64,000 nucleotides of DNA from Cardiobacteriaceae bacterium TAE3-ERU3. Lineage in GTDB: Bacteria > Pseudomonadota > Gammaproteobacteria > Cardiobacteriales > Cardiobacteriaceae. A program made the translations under genes and the position numbers. The stretch covers positions 1 through 64,000 of the forward strand of contig JAHUUI010000005.1 of the NCBI GenBank assembly GCA_019218315.1. Direction: 5' to 3'. Of this stretch, positions 35,353-46,637 are shown piece after piece. Under the pieces are notes generated by a model. It searched no databases, was not told the DNA's origin, and saw only the letters and a program-made list of their open reading frames with translations. How positions within the stretch are numbered: the first letter of the stretch is position 1; every line of letters begins with the position of its first letter.

Positions 35353-35682
35353 ATGGATCCACGTGTAGAAAAGCTTGAATCTGACTTGGCTGACGTTCGT
35401 AAGGACTTTGCTGAAATCAGTAAGACACTGAAAAGCCTCGCAGAGAGCAAAGCTGATGAATATCAAAACCGTGCACGTCGTGCGTATTACGACGCTGCTG
35501 ACCGCGCCCAAAACATCTGGGAAGACGTCAGCGACGCTGGTGAAGAATACTACTACCGCGCACGCGATCAGTTCAGCGACAGCATTGATGACCTGAACGA
35601 CTGTGTTCGTGAGAAGCCACTGCAGTCACTTGCTATCGTTGCAGGTATTGGCTTTGTTATCGGCTTCCTGACTCGCCGTTAA
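35353..35682 (+). CDS. YqjD/ElaB-family (DUF883) membrane-anchored protein
   Basis: The protein is 109 residues from the ATG at 35353, preceded by AAGGAG. A charged coiled-coil (VEKLESDLADVRKDFAEISK) is followed by basic-aromatic repeats (NRARRAYYDAADRAQ, YYYRARDQFSDS) and one C-terminal helix, SLAIVAGIGFVIGFLTRR. YqjD and ElaB of E. coli are inner-membrane proteins that bind ribosomes in stationary phase. That role is known for those members and inferred here. Its stop overlaps the next ATG (TAATG). Confidence 0.88.
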   Translation: MDPRVEKLESDLADVRKDFAEISKTLKSLAESKADEYQNRARRAYYDAADRAQNIWEDVSDAGEEYYYRARDQFSDSIDDLNDCVREKPLQSLAIVAGIGFVIGFLTRR

Positions 35683-36137
35683 TGAGAGCATTACTGAAAG
35701 CCCTTTTTGTTAAAGGCCTCGTACAGTTTGGTGTCAGTGCGGGACTTAAATCGAAAGCGCCGAAGTATATTTTGCTGAAAATCATTGCTGGCTGCCTATT
35801 TTTGGTAGCCAGTATCTTCGCGTTAATTGCCGGGCATGAAATTCTACTTGAATACTACGATCGCCCGATTGTTAACCTGATTTTTGCCGCTGGCTTTGCA
35901 TTAATCGCCATCATCATTTTGATTACGGTCTCAATTAAGCGCAAGCAGCATCAAAGCAAAAGCCCTATCGACGCTCCTCTGCGAACTCTTGAACAGTTGG
36001 GTGATCGTGCTCAAGTTCAGGCCAAGTATCTCGGTGAAAAAGCCGAAACGGTTATCCGCCGTAAGCCAAGTAAAGCGGTACTTGGTGTAGCGCTTGTTTC
36101 ACTGATTCTCGGCTGGCGTACTGCTCGGAAGAGATAA
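35682..36137 (+). CDS. Membrane protein paired with the YqjD-like gene
   Basis: A 151-residue protein with two clear membrane helices (IIAGCLFLVASIFALIAGHE, IFAAGFALIAIIILITVSI), then a basic linker and a final hydrophobic segment (AVLGVALVSLILGWRTARKR) that resembles the YqjD tail anchor. Position directly after the DUF883 gene, with overlapping stop and start, parallels the yqjD-yqjE pair of enterobacteria, although sequence identity to YqjE is not obvious. Probably an inner-membrane partner. Confidence 0.75.
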   Translation: MRALLKALFVKGLVQFGVSAGLKSKAPKYILLKIIAGCLFLVASIFALIAGHEILLEYYDRPIVNLIFAAGFALIAIIILITVSIKRKQHQSKSPIDAPLRTLEQLGDRAQVQAKYLGEKAETVIRRKPSKAVLGVALVSLILGWRTARKR

Positions 36138-36154
36138 ACAAGCCCATCTGTTAT

Positions 36155-36181
36155 AAAAAAGCGCCGTAATGGCGCTTTTTT
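36155..36181 (+). terminator. Terminator after the YqjD-like pair
   Basis: GCGCC-GTAAT-GGCGC, preceded by A run and followed by T run; 17 bases after the stop. Confidence 0.85.
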
Positions 36182-36260
36182 ATTGCCTGATCTTTCAAAA
36201 CATATCATCCAACCAATACCAAGCTAAACGCTATGTAGAAATTATTATTCAACAACAAAA

Positions 36261-36283
36261 AAGCCGCCTGAAACAGGCGGCTT
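36261..36283 (-). terminator. Terminator after ihfA
   Basis: On the minus strand AAGCCGCCTG-TTT-CAGGCGGCTT is followed by TTTTTG. It ends the leftward pheS-pheT-ihfA transcript. Confidence 0.88.
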
Positions 36284-36299
36284 TACAGCAAGATAATGC

Positions 36300-36596
36300 T
36301 TAATCTCTTGGTTTGCTCTCAGCAACCCGAGCTTTGAGTTTTTGGCCGGCTTTAAAGCTAACCACACGGCGGGCAGAAATAGGAATTTCTTCACCGGTTT
36401 TTGGGTTACGACCAGGGCGCTGACTTTTGTCACGCAATTCAAAGTTGCCGAAGCCGGATAGTTTTACCGGCTCACCATCAGCCAGACATGCACGGATTTC
36501 TTCAAACATGTCATCAACCATTTGCTTGGCATCATGGCGTTCGAGCCCTACCTGCAAAATAATCGATTCGACGATATCGGCTTTGGTTAATGTCAT
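36300..36596 (-). CDS. ihfA: Integration host factor alpha subunit
   Basis: A 98-residue DNA-bending protein that pairs with Ihf[21 protein letters not shown] forms the N-terminal helices, [26 protein letters not shown] contains the beta arms with the intercalating Pro (GRNPKTGE), and [13 protein letters not shown] completes the fold. Location directly after pheT (5-base gap) is the conserved gammaproteobacterial order and separates it from HU. Confidence 0.96.
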   Translation of the reverse strand: MTLTKADIVESIILQVGLERHDAKQMVDDMFEEIRACLADGEPVKLSGFGNFELRDKSQRPGRNPKTGEEIPISARRVVSFKAGQKLKARVAESKPRD

Positions 36597-36600
36597 GGAT

Positions 36601-38961
36601 TCACCTTAATTCTGCGTTAAACGATTGTTGTAGTTTTTCGATAAGGGCGGCAATCATACGCTCAACTTCTTCATCTTGCAAGGTTTTATCCTCTGCTTGA
36701 AGAATAATTGCAATAGCAAGACTCTTTTTATCCTTACCGAGGCGTTCACCTTCAAATTGGTCAAAGAAGAATGTGTCAGCAAGCCATTCTCCAGCCTCAT
36801 TACGTACCAATGCTGCAATGTCTGCAGCCGCGACTGACTTATCAACGACTAACGCCAAATCACGGCGTACAGCCGGGTATTTACCTATCGCATTGAATAC
36901 CGGCACATCAGCTGCACGTAATGCCGAACAGGCAAGCTCAAACACCCACACGGCACTTCCTTTCATACCCAAAGTCTTTTGTAGATTTGGGTGTAGTGCA
37001 CCGACGCAGCCAACGTATTGACCATCAATAAACACATCCGCACCCTGCCCGGGATGCAGGTAAGCTTGCTCAGTTGGTAGATATTCACCACGCCCATCAA
37101 GCAGTGTTTCAACCACACCTTTGACATCATAGAAATCGACCAAATGCCCATCCTGTGCCCATTGCTCAGGATACATACGGCCACACATCACACCGCCAAT
37201 ACGCATTTCCTGCGTACAATCAACAGCGCGAGTACCGTTAGGAATAAATACTTTACCTGTTTCAAACAGACGTAAATCAAGCTGTTGGCGATTGCGGTTA
37301 TACGCCACTGTATTGACCAATCCTGGCAACAGACTAAGGCGCATTTCAGCAAGCTGTGCACTGATCGGATTATGCAATAAGATTGCTGCGTCGCCCGGGA
37401 AAAATGCTTCATGGCTAGCACGATCAATAAAGCTATAAGTAATAGCCTCATTAAAGCCTGCTCTGATCAGTTCTTCGCTGTGTCCATAGAGGCTGTTTTG
37501 TGTCTCTCGCGGGCGATAATCAACCACAGGCACAACCGCATCAACTTTGTCATACCCATCAACGCGGACAATCTCTTCGATTAAGTCTTCCTCTATCGCC
37601 ATATCAAAGCGCCAGCTTGGGGGAGTGATCGACCAGCCATTATCTTGACTGCTTACACTACATCCAAGGCGCTTAAAAATGGTCTCTATCTGCGTATCTT
37701 CGTAACTACGGCCAACGCGCTTGGCAATAGCATCACGGTGCAGAGTAATTGCTGCACGCTGCGGCAATTTATCACTGTGCTCATCTGCGACAATATCGTG
37801 CACCGTACCGCCACAAATATCTGTGATCAACTGGGTCGCAAGAGCCATTGCTGCTTGCTGCAGGGTAAAATCCACCCCACGTTCAAAACGTTGCGCACTG
37901 TCACTCGCCAAGCCATAACGCCGCGCTTTACCTGCAATACAAACTGGATCAAACCATGCTGCTTCCAAGACGATATTGCGGGTTTGTGCGTGGCAGGCAC
38001 TGTCAGCCCCACCCATCACACCGGCAAGTGCCAGTGGTTTTTGCGCATCTGCAATCAGCAATACGTCATCATCAAGCTCTGCTTTCTGCTCGTTGAGTAA
38101 TTGCAACGACTCACCTTTTTTAGCGAATCGCACAACTATCCCGCCATCAATTTTATCGCCATCAAATGCATGCATTGGCGTACCGAGTGCCATCATCACA
38201 TAGTTAGTGACATCAACCACGGCATCATGCGGACGCACACCAGCACGACGCAGGCGCTCAGCCAACCATAATGGTGTCGGTTTGCTCAGATCGACATTTT
38301 TGATCTCACGTGCAAGATACAGTGGGCAAGCTGAAGCTGCTTCATTTTGTACGCTAACTGTCGCTGCTTGAGAGCTCGCACTGTCTGCAGCCGTCTCAAG
38401 ATCAACATCAGTATTGAATAAAACGCCAGCTTCGCGCGCCAAGCCGCGAACGGAAAACGCATCAGCACGGTTAGGGGTTAAATCAATATCCAAGATGGTA
38501 TCATCGAGTTCTAACCAGCTACGGATATCCTCACCGACCGGTGCATCTTCAGGCAAAATCATCAAGCCGGCAGGATCGTCACTGATGCCCAGCTCACGCG
38601 CCGAACAAAGCATGCCATGAGATGGCACACCACGTAGCTTGGATTTTTTAATTTTAAAATCACCTGGCAATACAGCGCCGACCAATGCTGTTGGTACTTT
38701 CACACCTTGCGCGACATTCGGCGCACCACAGACAATTTGCAACAACTCATCCGCACCAACATCGACCGTTGCCACGCGCAGCTTATCTGCATCAGGGTGT
38801 GCTTCCAGCGTTTTCACTTCACCAATCACAATTTTACTGAATGCAGGTGCGGCAGGGATAACCTCATCCACTTCCAAGCCCGCCATTGTGAAACGCTGTG
38901 CCAATTCATCAGCAGGAAGATCAAGGCCATGTGCCTTGAGCCAATTCATACTCAAACGCAT
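36601..38961 (-). CDS. pheT: Phenylalanyl-tRNA synthetase beta subunit
   Basis: Start placed at [12 protein letters not shown] (38961) after AAGGAG, 11 bases beyond the pheS stop; the frame extends to 38997 but overlaps pheS. It gives 786 residues. The EMAP-type tRNA-binding domain is at about 40-150 ([20 protein letters not shown]), followed by B3/B4 editing, B5 ([20 protein letters not shown]), the catalytic-like module and the C-terminal FDX-ACB anticodon domain ([20 protein letters not shown]). It forms the alpha2-beta2 enzyme with PheS. Confidence 0.96.
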   Translation of the reverse strand: MRLSMNWLKAHGLDLPADELAQRFTMAGLEVDEVIPAAPAFSKIVIGEVKTLEAHPDADKLRVATVDVGADELLQIVCGAPNVAQGVKVPTALVGAVLPGDFKIKKSKLRGVPSHGMLCSARELGISDDPAGLMILPEDAPVGEDIRSWLELDDTILDIDLTPNRADAFSVRGLAREAGVLFNTDVDLETAADSASSQAATVSVQNEAASACPLYLAREIKNVDLSKPTPLWLAERLRRAGVRPHDAVVDVTNYVMMALGTPMHAFDGDKIDGGIVVRFAKKGESLQLLNEQKAELDDDVLLIADAQKPLALAGVMGGADSACHAQTRNIVLEAAWFDPVCIAGKARRYGLASDSAQRFERGVDFTLQQAAMALATQLITDICGGTVHDIVADEHSDKLPQRAAITLHRDAIAKRVGRSYEDTQIETIFKRLGCSVSSQDNGWSITPPSWRFDMAIEEDLIEEIVRVDGYDKVDAVVPVVDYRPRETQNSLYGHSEELIRAGFNEAITYSFIDRASHEAFFPGDAAILLHNPISAQLAEMRLSLLPGLVNTVAYNRNRQQLDLRLFETGKVFIPNGTRAVDCTQEMRIGGVMCGRMYPEQWAQDGHLVDFYDVKGVVETLLDGRGEYLPTEQAYLHPGQGADVFIDGQYVGCVGALHPNLQKTLGMKGSAVWVFELACSALRAADVPVFNAIGKYPAVRRDLALVVDKSVAAADIAALVRNEAGEWLADTFFFDQFEGERLGKDKKSLAIAIILQAEDKTLQDEEVERMIAALIEKLQQSFNAELR

Positions 38962-38972
38962 AACTTTACTCC

Positions 38973-40426
<1,454 letters not shown>

Positions 40427-41311
40427 ATGAATAAAAACATCGTTATCACCACCTCATCCTGCGGCCTTGACTATTACGACCAGCCACATAACATCTATAC
40501 AATTTACGGGCATGCACAAATTAAAGGTGAAGGCAATCTGATCAGCCTCACAGATATTGAAGATTTTTGCGCCATCCAAATGCGAGAACATCACCTGCAA
40601 GATAAAACCAGCAACATCACATTTATCTCCCCAAGTGTTGAGGAGATTAGCGCCAACCTCAATGAATTACTGGCTGCTGGGTATGAGCAATTATTTGTGG
40701 TCGTTTCAGAACAACTTGACTGTTATCGAAATTTCACGCTTGCCATCGATAAGCTCAGCGAACAAAACCAAGCAAAAATAAATCTTTATGGCTCAGTCAC
40801 ACAAGGATTTTGTGCCGGATTATTGGCGGTATACGCAGAACGACTACTGAATAAAGGCAGATCGCCAACATCAATTATCAAAGAGTTGGCAACACTAGAG
40901 CGTAACAGCATAATGCTCTATTGCGTGATGGATTTAGAATACGCACCAAAAACTATTTTTGTGGATATACTGCGCAAGCAATCACCACAACACCATGCCC
41001 GGTTCCCTATAGCAGTAGCCACAGGTGAAGGGGAAATACGCTACATCACAGCAGTAAACAGTGAAGAAGCACTAGTAGATCAGTTTACCAATGAAATACG
41101 CCGTTATATCGGTAATGCGCCATATTCGGGTTATGTTATATGCCCCAGTAACCACAGCATCAGTGAGTGGTTCTGCACAACACTCGCTGAAAAACTGGGG
41201 GAGAACCATATTGCCACCATGCCAATCACCCCGGTGATGGCACAGCTTGCCGGCCTAAATTGCCTTGCAGTTCGCGTTTACCAAACAGATGAAACTCCTT
41301 GGGCTAAGTAA
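40427..41311 (+). CDS. DegV-family-like protein (probable fatty-acid binding)
   Basis: A 294-residue protein. SPSVEEISANLNELLAAGYE, LFVVVSEQLDCYRNF and QGFCAGLLAVYAERLLNKG follow the DegV pattern (TPSxxE, a helix ending GYD/E, a beta strand ending in Ser, and the GxGLxV helix), although the N-terminal TDS motif is altered to TTSSCGLDYYD. DegV proteins bind fatty acids and in Firmicutes feed FakA kinase. It lies inverted inside the usually continuous rplT-pheS interval, so it looks like an insertion. Family call moderate. Confidence 0.65.
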   Translation: MNKNIVITTSSCGLDYYDQPHNIYTIYGHAQIKGEGNLISLTDIEDFCAIQMREHHLQDKTSNITFISPSVEEISANLNELLAAGYEQLFVVVSEQLDCYRNFTLAIDKLSEQNQAKINLYGSVTQGFCAGLLAVYAERLLNKGRSPTSIIKELATLERNSIMLYCVMDLEYAPKTIFVDILRKQSPQHHARFPIAVATGEGEIRYITAVNSEEALVDQFTNEIRRYIGNAPYSGYVICPSNHSISEWFCTTLAEKLGENHIATMPITPVMAQLAGLNCLAVRVYQTDETPWAK

Positions 41312-41441
41312 AGCTACAGCCTTATCGACTTATACCAAAGAAGTATCACTTGTGGGAAATGCCATATTTTTAGAACACTGGAACAGTACTACAGTGCAAA
41401 AACCGCCATCTCAACCAGCTTACCTTCACTTGAGTACGCAC

Positions 41442-41471
41442 AAAAAACGGCCACTAAAGTGGCCGTTTTTT
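41442..41471. terminator. Bidirectional terminator between DegV-like gene and rplT
   Basis: AAAAAACGGCCACT-AA-AGTGGCCGTTTTTT, near-perfect dyad with T runs on both strands, serving two convergent genes. Confidence 0.92.
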
Positions 41472-41490
41472 GCATCTCTGTAAAGAAAAT

Positions 41491-41844
41491 TTACAGTGCT
41501 GCTTTCGCTTTTTCAGTCAGTGCTGCAAAGACAGCTTTATCATAAACTGCCAACTCAGCAAGAATCTTGCGGTCAACAGTGATACCAGCTTTCTTCAGAC
41601 CGTTGATAAAGCGGCTGTAAGACAAACCATGCTGACGAGCACCCGCGTTGATACGGATAATCCACAGCTGGCGGAACTGACGCTTCTTGTTACGGCGGTC
41701 ACGATAAGCGTATTGACCCGCTTTGATGACTGCCTGATTAGCAACACGAAATACCTTACGGCGAGCGTTGTAATAACCTTTAGCTGCTTTCAGAACCTTC
41801 TTGTGACGCGCACGCGCAGTGACGCCTCTTTTAACTCGTGCCAT
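41491..41844 (-). CDS. rplT: 50S ribosomal protein L20
   Basis: A 117-residue, strongly basic protein: [60 protein letters not shown]. It is needed for early 50S assembly and in E. coli also represses its own operon by binding the mRNA leader. It starts 10 bases after rpmI. Confidence 0.97.
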   Translation of the reverse strand: MARVKRGVTARARHKKVLKAAKGYYNARRKVFRVANQAVIKAGQYAYRDRRNKKRQFRQLWIIRINAGARQHGLSYSRFINGLKKAGITVDRKILAELAVYDKAVFAALTEKAKAAL

Positions 41845-41854
41845 GCTTTACTCC

Positions 41855-42043
41855 TTAACCGATCATTTGCTTGATTGCTTTAACATCACTTGCGTGTACC
41901 TGTGAAGTACCGCGCAGATGACGCTTACGCTTGGTCGGCTTTTTGGTCAGGATGTGACGCAGATGTGAACTGGCACGCTTGTAACCATTTTTGGTCTTTT
42001 TGAAGCGCTTTGCGGCGCCTCGGTGTGTTTTCATTTTAGGCAT
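41855..42043 (-). CDS. rpmI: 50S ribosomal protein L35
   Basis: A 62-residue basic protein with the typical opening [20 protein letters not shown] and closing DVKAIKQMI. It lies between infC and rplT as usual. The 128-base gap upstream carries two hairpins that may regulate rpmI-rplT expression. Confidence 0.97.
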   Translation of the reverse strand: MPKMKTHRGAAKRFKKTKNGYKRASSHLRHILTKKPTKRKRHLRGTSQVHASDVKAIKQMIG

Positions 42044-42085
42044 GGTAATAACTCCGCATTGTATTGTTTAGCCTTTTATCTTTTT

Positions 42086-42107
42086 GTTACCTACAAAAGT
42101 AGGTAAC
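42086..42107. promoter_or_regulatory. Hairpin in the rpmI leader
   Basis: A perfect 9-bp dyad, GTTACCTAC-N4-GTAGGTAAC, lies 43 bases upstream of the rpmI start on the leader strand. No U tract follows in the leftward direction, so a regulatory RNA structure (for example an L20-binding element) is more likely than a terminator. Confidence 0.45.
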
Positions 42108-42125
42108 CCCTTAAATACGCAAAAG

Positions 42126-42149
42126 CCGTGCGGCGCAAGCGCTGCACGG
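42126..42149 (-). promoter_or_regulatory. Terminator/attenuator-like hairpin between infC and rpmI
   Basis: On the minus strand CCGTGCAGCGC-TT-GCGCCGCACGG forms a stem with one mismatch, followed by CTTTTGCG. It lies 23 bases after the infC stop. It could partly terminate transcription or shape the rpmI-rplT leader. Confidence 0.55.
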
Positions 42150-42171
42150 TTATCGCGTGAATGTGACGTAA

Positions 42172-42690
42172 TTACTTTTTAACTGGTGATAAGACCATCG
42201 TCATTTGACGGCCTTCCATACCAGCTTTTTGCTCTACCGTACCCACTTCGGCCAAATCGGCTTCAATGCGGTTGAGCAAATCACGCCCGAGGTCTTGGTG
42301 TGCCATTTCGCGGCCACGGAAACGTACCGTGACCTTGGCTTTATCGCCACCTTCGAGGAAACGGGTCAGGTTGCGTAGTTTGACCTGATAGTCTCCCTCG
42401 TCCGTCCCAGGACGGAATTTGACCTCTTTTACTTGGATGCGCTTCTGATTTTTCCGCGCTTCCTGTTGCTTCTTTTGCAGCTCAAACCGGAACTTGCCGT
42501 AATCCATGATTCGGCACACTGGTGGTTGTGCATTTGGTGCGACTTCCACTAGATCCATATTCTGGTCATAAGCTGCCTGCAAAGCTTCATCAATTGATAC
42601 GACGCCGCGCTGTTCGCCATCGGCATCGACCAGTCGAATTTCTTTATCGGTGATCTTATCGTTAACCCGAGTTTCTTGTTGCTTAGCTAT
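42172..42690 (-). CDS. infC: Translation initiation factor IF-3, apparent AUA start
   Basis: The protein is 172 residues if it starts at the AUA at 42690-42688, 8 bases after AGGAG (42703-42699). The frame upstream of the first ATG (42582) encodes indispensable N-domain sequence ([40 protein letters not shown]), and no ATG, GTG or TTG exists upstream in frame. Later motifs: [54 protein letters not shown]-3 checks start codons, and E. coli infC itself uses AUU so that IF-3 represses its own synthesis; AUA here would act the same way. It begins 2 bases after the thrS stop. Confidence 0.93.
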   Translation of the reverse strand: MAKQQETRVNDKITDKEIRLVDADGEQRGVVSIDEALQAAYDQNMDLVEVAPNAQPPVCRIMDYGKFRFELQKKQQEARKNQKRIQVKEVKFRPGTDEGDYQVKLRNLTRFLEGGDKAKVTVRFRGREMAHQDLGRDLLNRIEADLAEVGTVEQKAGMEGRQMTMVLSPVKK

Positions 42691-42692
42691 TG

Positions 42693-44612
42693 CTAAATCT
42701 CCTGTGCTTTGGTCTCAATCTTGTCGCGCATGAGTGCTGCGAACTCGCTCACGGCCATTACGCCAAGATCGCGCCCGTCTCGCGTACGTACTGCTACGTT
42801 TTCAGATTCCTTTTCACGGTCTCCGGCAACCAGCAAATACGGTATGCGCTCTAAAGTGTGTTCGCGGATTTTAAAGCCAATCTTCTCATTACGCAAATCT
42901 TTTTCGATGCGGAAGCCCTGTGCAGTCAATTTTTCATCGACTTCGCTGACATAATCACCCTGCGCATCGGTAATCGGCATAACAACGGCTTGGACGGGAG
43001 ACAACCACAACGGCATCCAGCCAGCATACTGCTCAATCAGGATACCGATGAAGCGCTCCAGCGAACCGAGTATTGCGCGGTGGATCATAACCGGCGTTTG
43101 TTTATCGCCATTTTCATCGATGTATTGCGCACCAAGACGCCCCGGCATTGAGAAATCAAGCTGCACTGTTCCACACTGCCAGCGGCGACCAAGACTGTCT
43201 TTCAAAGTGAATTCAATTTTAGGGCCGTAGAATGCGCCTTCACCAGGTTGCAGAATATAATCCAAGCCCTGCTCTTCAAGAGCAGCTTTAAGATCTGATT
43301 CAGCTTCATCCCATAGTTCGTCAGAGCCAACACGTTGCTCAGGACGAGTAGAGAGTGCCAACTCAACTTCAGTAAAGCCGAAGTCTTTGTATACATCGTA
43401 AACCATCTTACAGCACTGCTCGATCTCGCTTTTAATCTGCGCGCGAGTACAAAAAATGTGCCCGTCATCCTGTACGAAACGACGCACACGCATCAAGCCG
43501 TGCAGCGTACCTGATGGTTCATTACGGTGGCAAATACCAAATTCGGCCATGCGAATCGGCAATTCCCGATAGCTACGCAAACCTTGATTGAAAATCTGCA
43601 CATGCCCCGGACAGTTCATTGGCTTAACGGCATAGTCATGCTCATCAATACAGCAAGTAAACATATTGTTGCCAAACTTATCCCAGTGGCCGGATTTTTC
43701 CCACAACGTACGGTCAAGAATCTGCGGCGCCATCACTTCCTGATAGCCATATTCACGCAATTTGCCGCGCATGTAGTTTTCAATTTCGCGGTAAATCGTC
43801 CAGCCTTTGGCATGCCAAAATACCATACCCGGCGCTTCTTCCTGGAAGTGGAACAAGTCGAGCTGCTTACCTATTTTGCGGTGGTCACGCTTTTCCGCTT
43901 CCGCCATCTGCTCAAGGTAAGCATTAAGTGCTTTTTTGTCACGGAAAGCGACGCCGTAAATACGCTGCAATGGCTCACCATTGGCATCACCGCGCCAATA
44001 AGAGCCGGATAGTTTCATCAGTTTGAATGCCTTGATGTGCCCCATGTTCGGTACGTGTGGCCCACGACACATATCGAGATATTCTTGGTGATGGTAGAGG
44101 CCGACTTGCTTGACGTCAGCATCAAAATCGTCGATCAGGCGAATTTTGTAGGTTTCGCCGCGATCATCAAATGCAGCGCGCGCATCTGCAACAGGTGTCC
44201 ATTTCTTTTCGACTTCGTAGCCTGTCTTGGCCAGCTCTTTCATGCGCTGCTCAAGCTTTGCAAGATCATCAGGATTAAAGCGGTGTTCGCAAGCAACGTC
44301 GTAGTAAAAGCCGTTTTCAATTACCGGACCAATGACCATTTTTGCATCTGGCCACAGCTGCTTCATGGCATGGCCGAGCAAGTGTGCACATGAGTGACGA
44401 ATGATCTCCAGACCTTCATCGTCTTTTGCAGTGATAATCGAAAGCTCTGCATTTTCATTGATCGGATCACTTAAGTCCTGCAATTGCCCATTAACACGTA
44501 CGGCAATTGCTGCTTTGGCAAGCCCTGCGCCAATTGATGCCGCAACTTCTGCGCCGGTGGTCGTTCCTTCAAAAGACTTAATACTGCCATCGGGAAGGGT
44601 AATATCGACCAT
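42693..44612 (-). CDS. thrS: Threonyl-tRNA synthetase
   Basis: A 639-residue class II enzyme. TGS domain at 1-60 ([20 protein letters not shown]), editing SAD domain with [17 protein letters not shown], catalytic core with [28 protein letters not shown] (motif 2) and [20 protein letters not shown] (motif 3), then the anticodon-binding domain ([17 protein letters not shown]). Length is nearly the E. coli value (642). It heads the thrS-infC-rpmI-rplT cluster and ends in the infC ribosome site. Confidence 0.97.
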   Translation of the reverse strand: MVDITLPDGSIKSFEGTTTGAEVAASIGAGLAKAAIAVRVNGQLQDLSDPINENAELSIITAKDDEGLEIIRHSCAHLLGHAMKQLWPDAKMVIGPVIENGFYYDVACEHRFNPDDLAKLEQRMKELAKTGYEVEKKWTPVADARAAFDDRGETYKIRLIDDFDADVKQVGLYHHQEYLDMCRGPHVPNMGHIKAFKLMKLSGSYWRGDANGEPLQRIYGVAFRDKKALNAYLEQMAEAEKRDHRKIGKQLDLFHFQEEAPGMVFWHAKGWTIYREIENYMRGKLREYGYQEVMAPQILDRTLWEKSGHWDKFGNNMFTCCIDEHDYAVKPMNCPGHVQIFNQGLRSYRELPIRMAEFGICHRNEPSGTLHGLMRVRRFVQDDGHIFCTRAQIKSEIEQCCKMVYDVYKDFGFTEVELALSTRPEQRVGSDELWDEAESDLKAALEEQGLDYILQPGEGAFYGPKIEFTLKDSLGRRWQCGTVQLDFSMPGRLGAQYIDENGDKQTPVMIHRAILGSLERFIGILIEQYAGWMPLWLSPVQAVVMPITDAQGDYVSEVDEKLTAQGFRIEKDLRNEKIGFKIREHTLERIPYLLVAGDREKESENVAVRTRDGRDLGVMAVSEFAALMRDKIETKAQEI

Positions 44613-44771
44613 AGAAAACTCCTTAATTACTCTGGATCAAGTACTTGCAACACTCGACCGGCAAAAGCTATGCTAAGCTTCGCGGATAGCCAACAATGCA
44701 GTTCGAGTTTGATTTTACAAACGGGCTATTTTAGTCGATATTGCGGCAAAACCAAACTTCGGAGTTATTTT

Positions 44772-45428
44772 ATGTACCGCATCCATCATCTTGAGCAATC
44801 ACGGAGCCATCGTATTGTTTGGTTAGCTGAAGAATTGCAGCTGAATTATGAGCTGGTGACTTATAAGCGAGATCCACAAACGCTACGTGCGCCGCAATCA
44901 CTATGTGCCATTCACCCTTTGGGCAAATCTCCATTGTTGGAAGATAACGGACAAGTTATTAGTGAGTCGGCAAGCATCATCGACTATCTTCTAGACCGCC
45001 ACAACCATAATTTACGCCCAGCATACGACACATCCGCTTACGAGCAATACCGCTACTGGCTACATTTTTCTGAAGCCAGCCTGATGCCTTTGCTATTCGC
45101 CCGCTTGATTGTCTCACGTACTGCAAAGCCACCTATTCCAGCGCTGCTACGCCCTATCACGAGCAAAGTTGTTAATGGCATAAACAGCGCTTTTTTTGAT
45201 CCAGAACTCAGCAAGCTAACAACCTACCTTGCCGATCATTTGGATCAACAGCCGTATTTCGTTGGTGAATCGTTTACAGCAGCTGATATTCAGATGGCTT
45301 ATCCGGTATCAGCTTTTGCTGGTGCGCATCCCACTATCGATGCGTGGCTAGAACGTGTTTGCAGCCGCCCTGCCCAGCAGCGAGCTGTTGAAAAGGGTGC
45401 TGCTATTGAGCGACCAGGCGCAAACTGA
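44772..45428 (+). CDS. Glutathione S-transferase
   Basis: The protein is 218 residues from the ATG at 44772 after GGAG; the longer frame from 44670 would overlap the thrS promoter region. The thioredoxin-like N-domain (YRIHHLEQSRSHRIVWLAEE, HPLGKSPLLEDNGQVISESASI with the glutathione-binding cis-Pro region) and the helical C-domain (YFVGESFTAADIQMAYPVSA) are clear. Cytosolic conjugation or peroxidase activity is likely; the substrate is not predictable. Confidence 0.92.
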   Translation: MYRIHHLEQSRSHRIVWLAEELQLNYELVTYKRDPQTLRAPQSLCAIHPLGKSPLLEDNGQVISESASIIDYLLDRHNHNLRPAYDTSAYEQYRYWLHFSEASLMPLLFARLIVSRTAKPPIPALLRPITSKVVNGINSAFFDPELSKLTTYLADHLDQQPYFVGESFTAADIQMAYPVSAFAGAHPTIDAWLERVCSRPAQQRAVEKGAAIERPGAN

Positions 45429-45435
45429 TTCCGAA

Positions 45436-46497
45436 TCAGCGATGATAGTCGGGGCTCAGCTCGTGCACGGCCTCAATCATCGCAGCTGCGTGCTCTGGTG
45501 GTACATCCGGCGTAATTCCATGGCCTAAATTAAAGATATGACGATGGCCGTGACCGTAGTCTGCCAGTACACGCGCTACTTCTGCACGAATAGTAGTAGG
45601 ATTGGCGCGCAAAATACCGGGATCAAGATTCCCTTGTAATACCATATCATCGCCAACTGTCTGTCGTGCTTTTGCCAATGACGTGGTCCAATCCAAACCC
45701 AACCCTTGAGCACCACTGTCTTTCATCAAGTCCAACCACTGTCCGCCACCTTTGGTAAACAACATCGCGGGAACTTTATTACCTTGCGCATCATTTTGCA
45801 GACCAGCAACAATCTTCTTCATGTAATCAAGAGAGAACAATGGATACGCCCAATGTGGCAATGCCCCACCCCATGTATCAAAAATCATCACAATTTGCGC
45901 ACCGGCGGCAATTTGCGCATTGAGATAGTCAGTAACTGACTGCGTCAGCTTAGCCAATAAGCCGTGCATGACTTCCGGCTGCTGATAGGCGAGCTTCTTT
46001 GCTTCAGCAAAATCACGACTGGATTTTCCCTCAACCATGTAGGTCGCCAACGTCCAAGGGCTACCAGTAAAGCCGATCAGCGGCACCTTACCATTAAGCT
46101 CACTGCGAATGGTACGCACCGCATTCATCACATAATCCAGCTCATCATCCATTTTGGGCAATGGCAATGCAGCCACATCTGCTTCACTGCGCACGGTTCG
46201 TGCAAATACAGGCCCTTGACCAGAAACAAATTCCAATCCCAAACCCATCGCATCAGGAATAGTTAGGATATCGGAAAATAAAATGGCAGCGTCGAGTGCG
46301 TAACGGCGTAGCGGCTGTAAAGTTACCTCACACGCCAGATCTGCATTGCGGCATAAGTCCATAAAACTACCGGCTTCACCACGCGTTGCGCGATATTCAG
46401 GTAAATAACGCCCAGCCTGACGCATCATCCAAACCGGTGTACGCTCTACTTTCTCTCCGCGCAACACGCGCAGCATTAAATCATTGTTCTCGCTCAT
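45436..46497 (-). CDS. hemE: Uroporphyrinogen decarboxylase
   Basis: A 353-residue haem-biosynthesis enzyme converting uroporphyrinogen III to coproporphyrinogen [21 protein letters not shown] holds the substrate-binding Arg residues, [20 protein letters not shown] the catalytic Asp, and [19 protein letters not shown] plus [15 protein letters not shown] the other family signatures. Convergent with the GST gene, 7 bases apart. Confidence 0.97.
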   Translation of the reverse strand: MSENNDLMLRVLRGEKVERTPVWMMRQAGRYLPEYRATRGEAGSFMDLCRNADLACEVTLQPLRRYALDAAILFSDILTIPDAMGLGLEFVSGQGPVFARTVRSEADVAALPLPKMDDELDYVMNAVRTIRSELNGKVPLIGFTGSPWTLATYMVEGKSSRDFAEAKKLAYQQPEVMHGLLAKLTQSVTDYLNAQIAAGAQIVMIFDTWGGALPHWAYPLFSLDYMKKIVAGLQNDAQGNKVPAMLFTKGGGQWLDLMKDSGAQGLGLDWTTSLAKARQTVGDDMVLQGNLDPGILRANPTTIRAEVARVLADYGHGHRHIFNLGHGITPDVPPEHAAAMIEAVHELSPDYHR

Positions 46498-46590
46498 CTC
46501 GCCTCCGAATCAATACTACTATTATGACCCAATACGTCATAAAACCGTGGCAATTCTAAACCATCTTTTCAATCGAACCATAAAAACACA

Positions 46591-46616
46591 GAAGGCTGAC
46601 CATACAGCCAGCCTTC
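46591..46616 (-). terminator. Terminator after the alanine symporter gene
   Basis: On the minus strand GAAGGCTG and CAGCCTTC pair around a 10-base loop, followed by TGTGTTTTTA. It lies about 20 bases after the symporter stop. Confidence 0.6.
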
Positions 46617-46637
46617 AATCATATAGGGACTATCTAC

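Noticed and set aside
42172-42582. infC starting at the first ATG (136 aa)
   Set aside because: It would delete the conserved IF-3 N-domain, which is encoded in frame upstream with a strong ribosome site before AUA.
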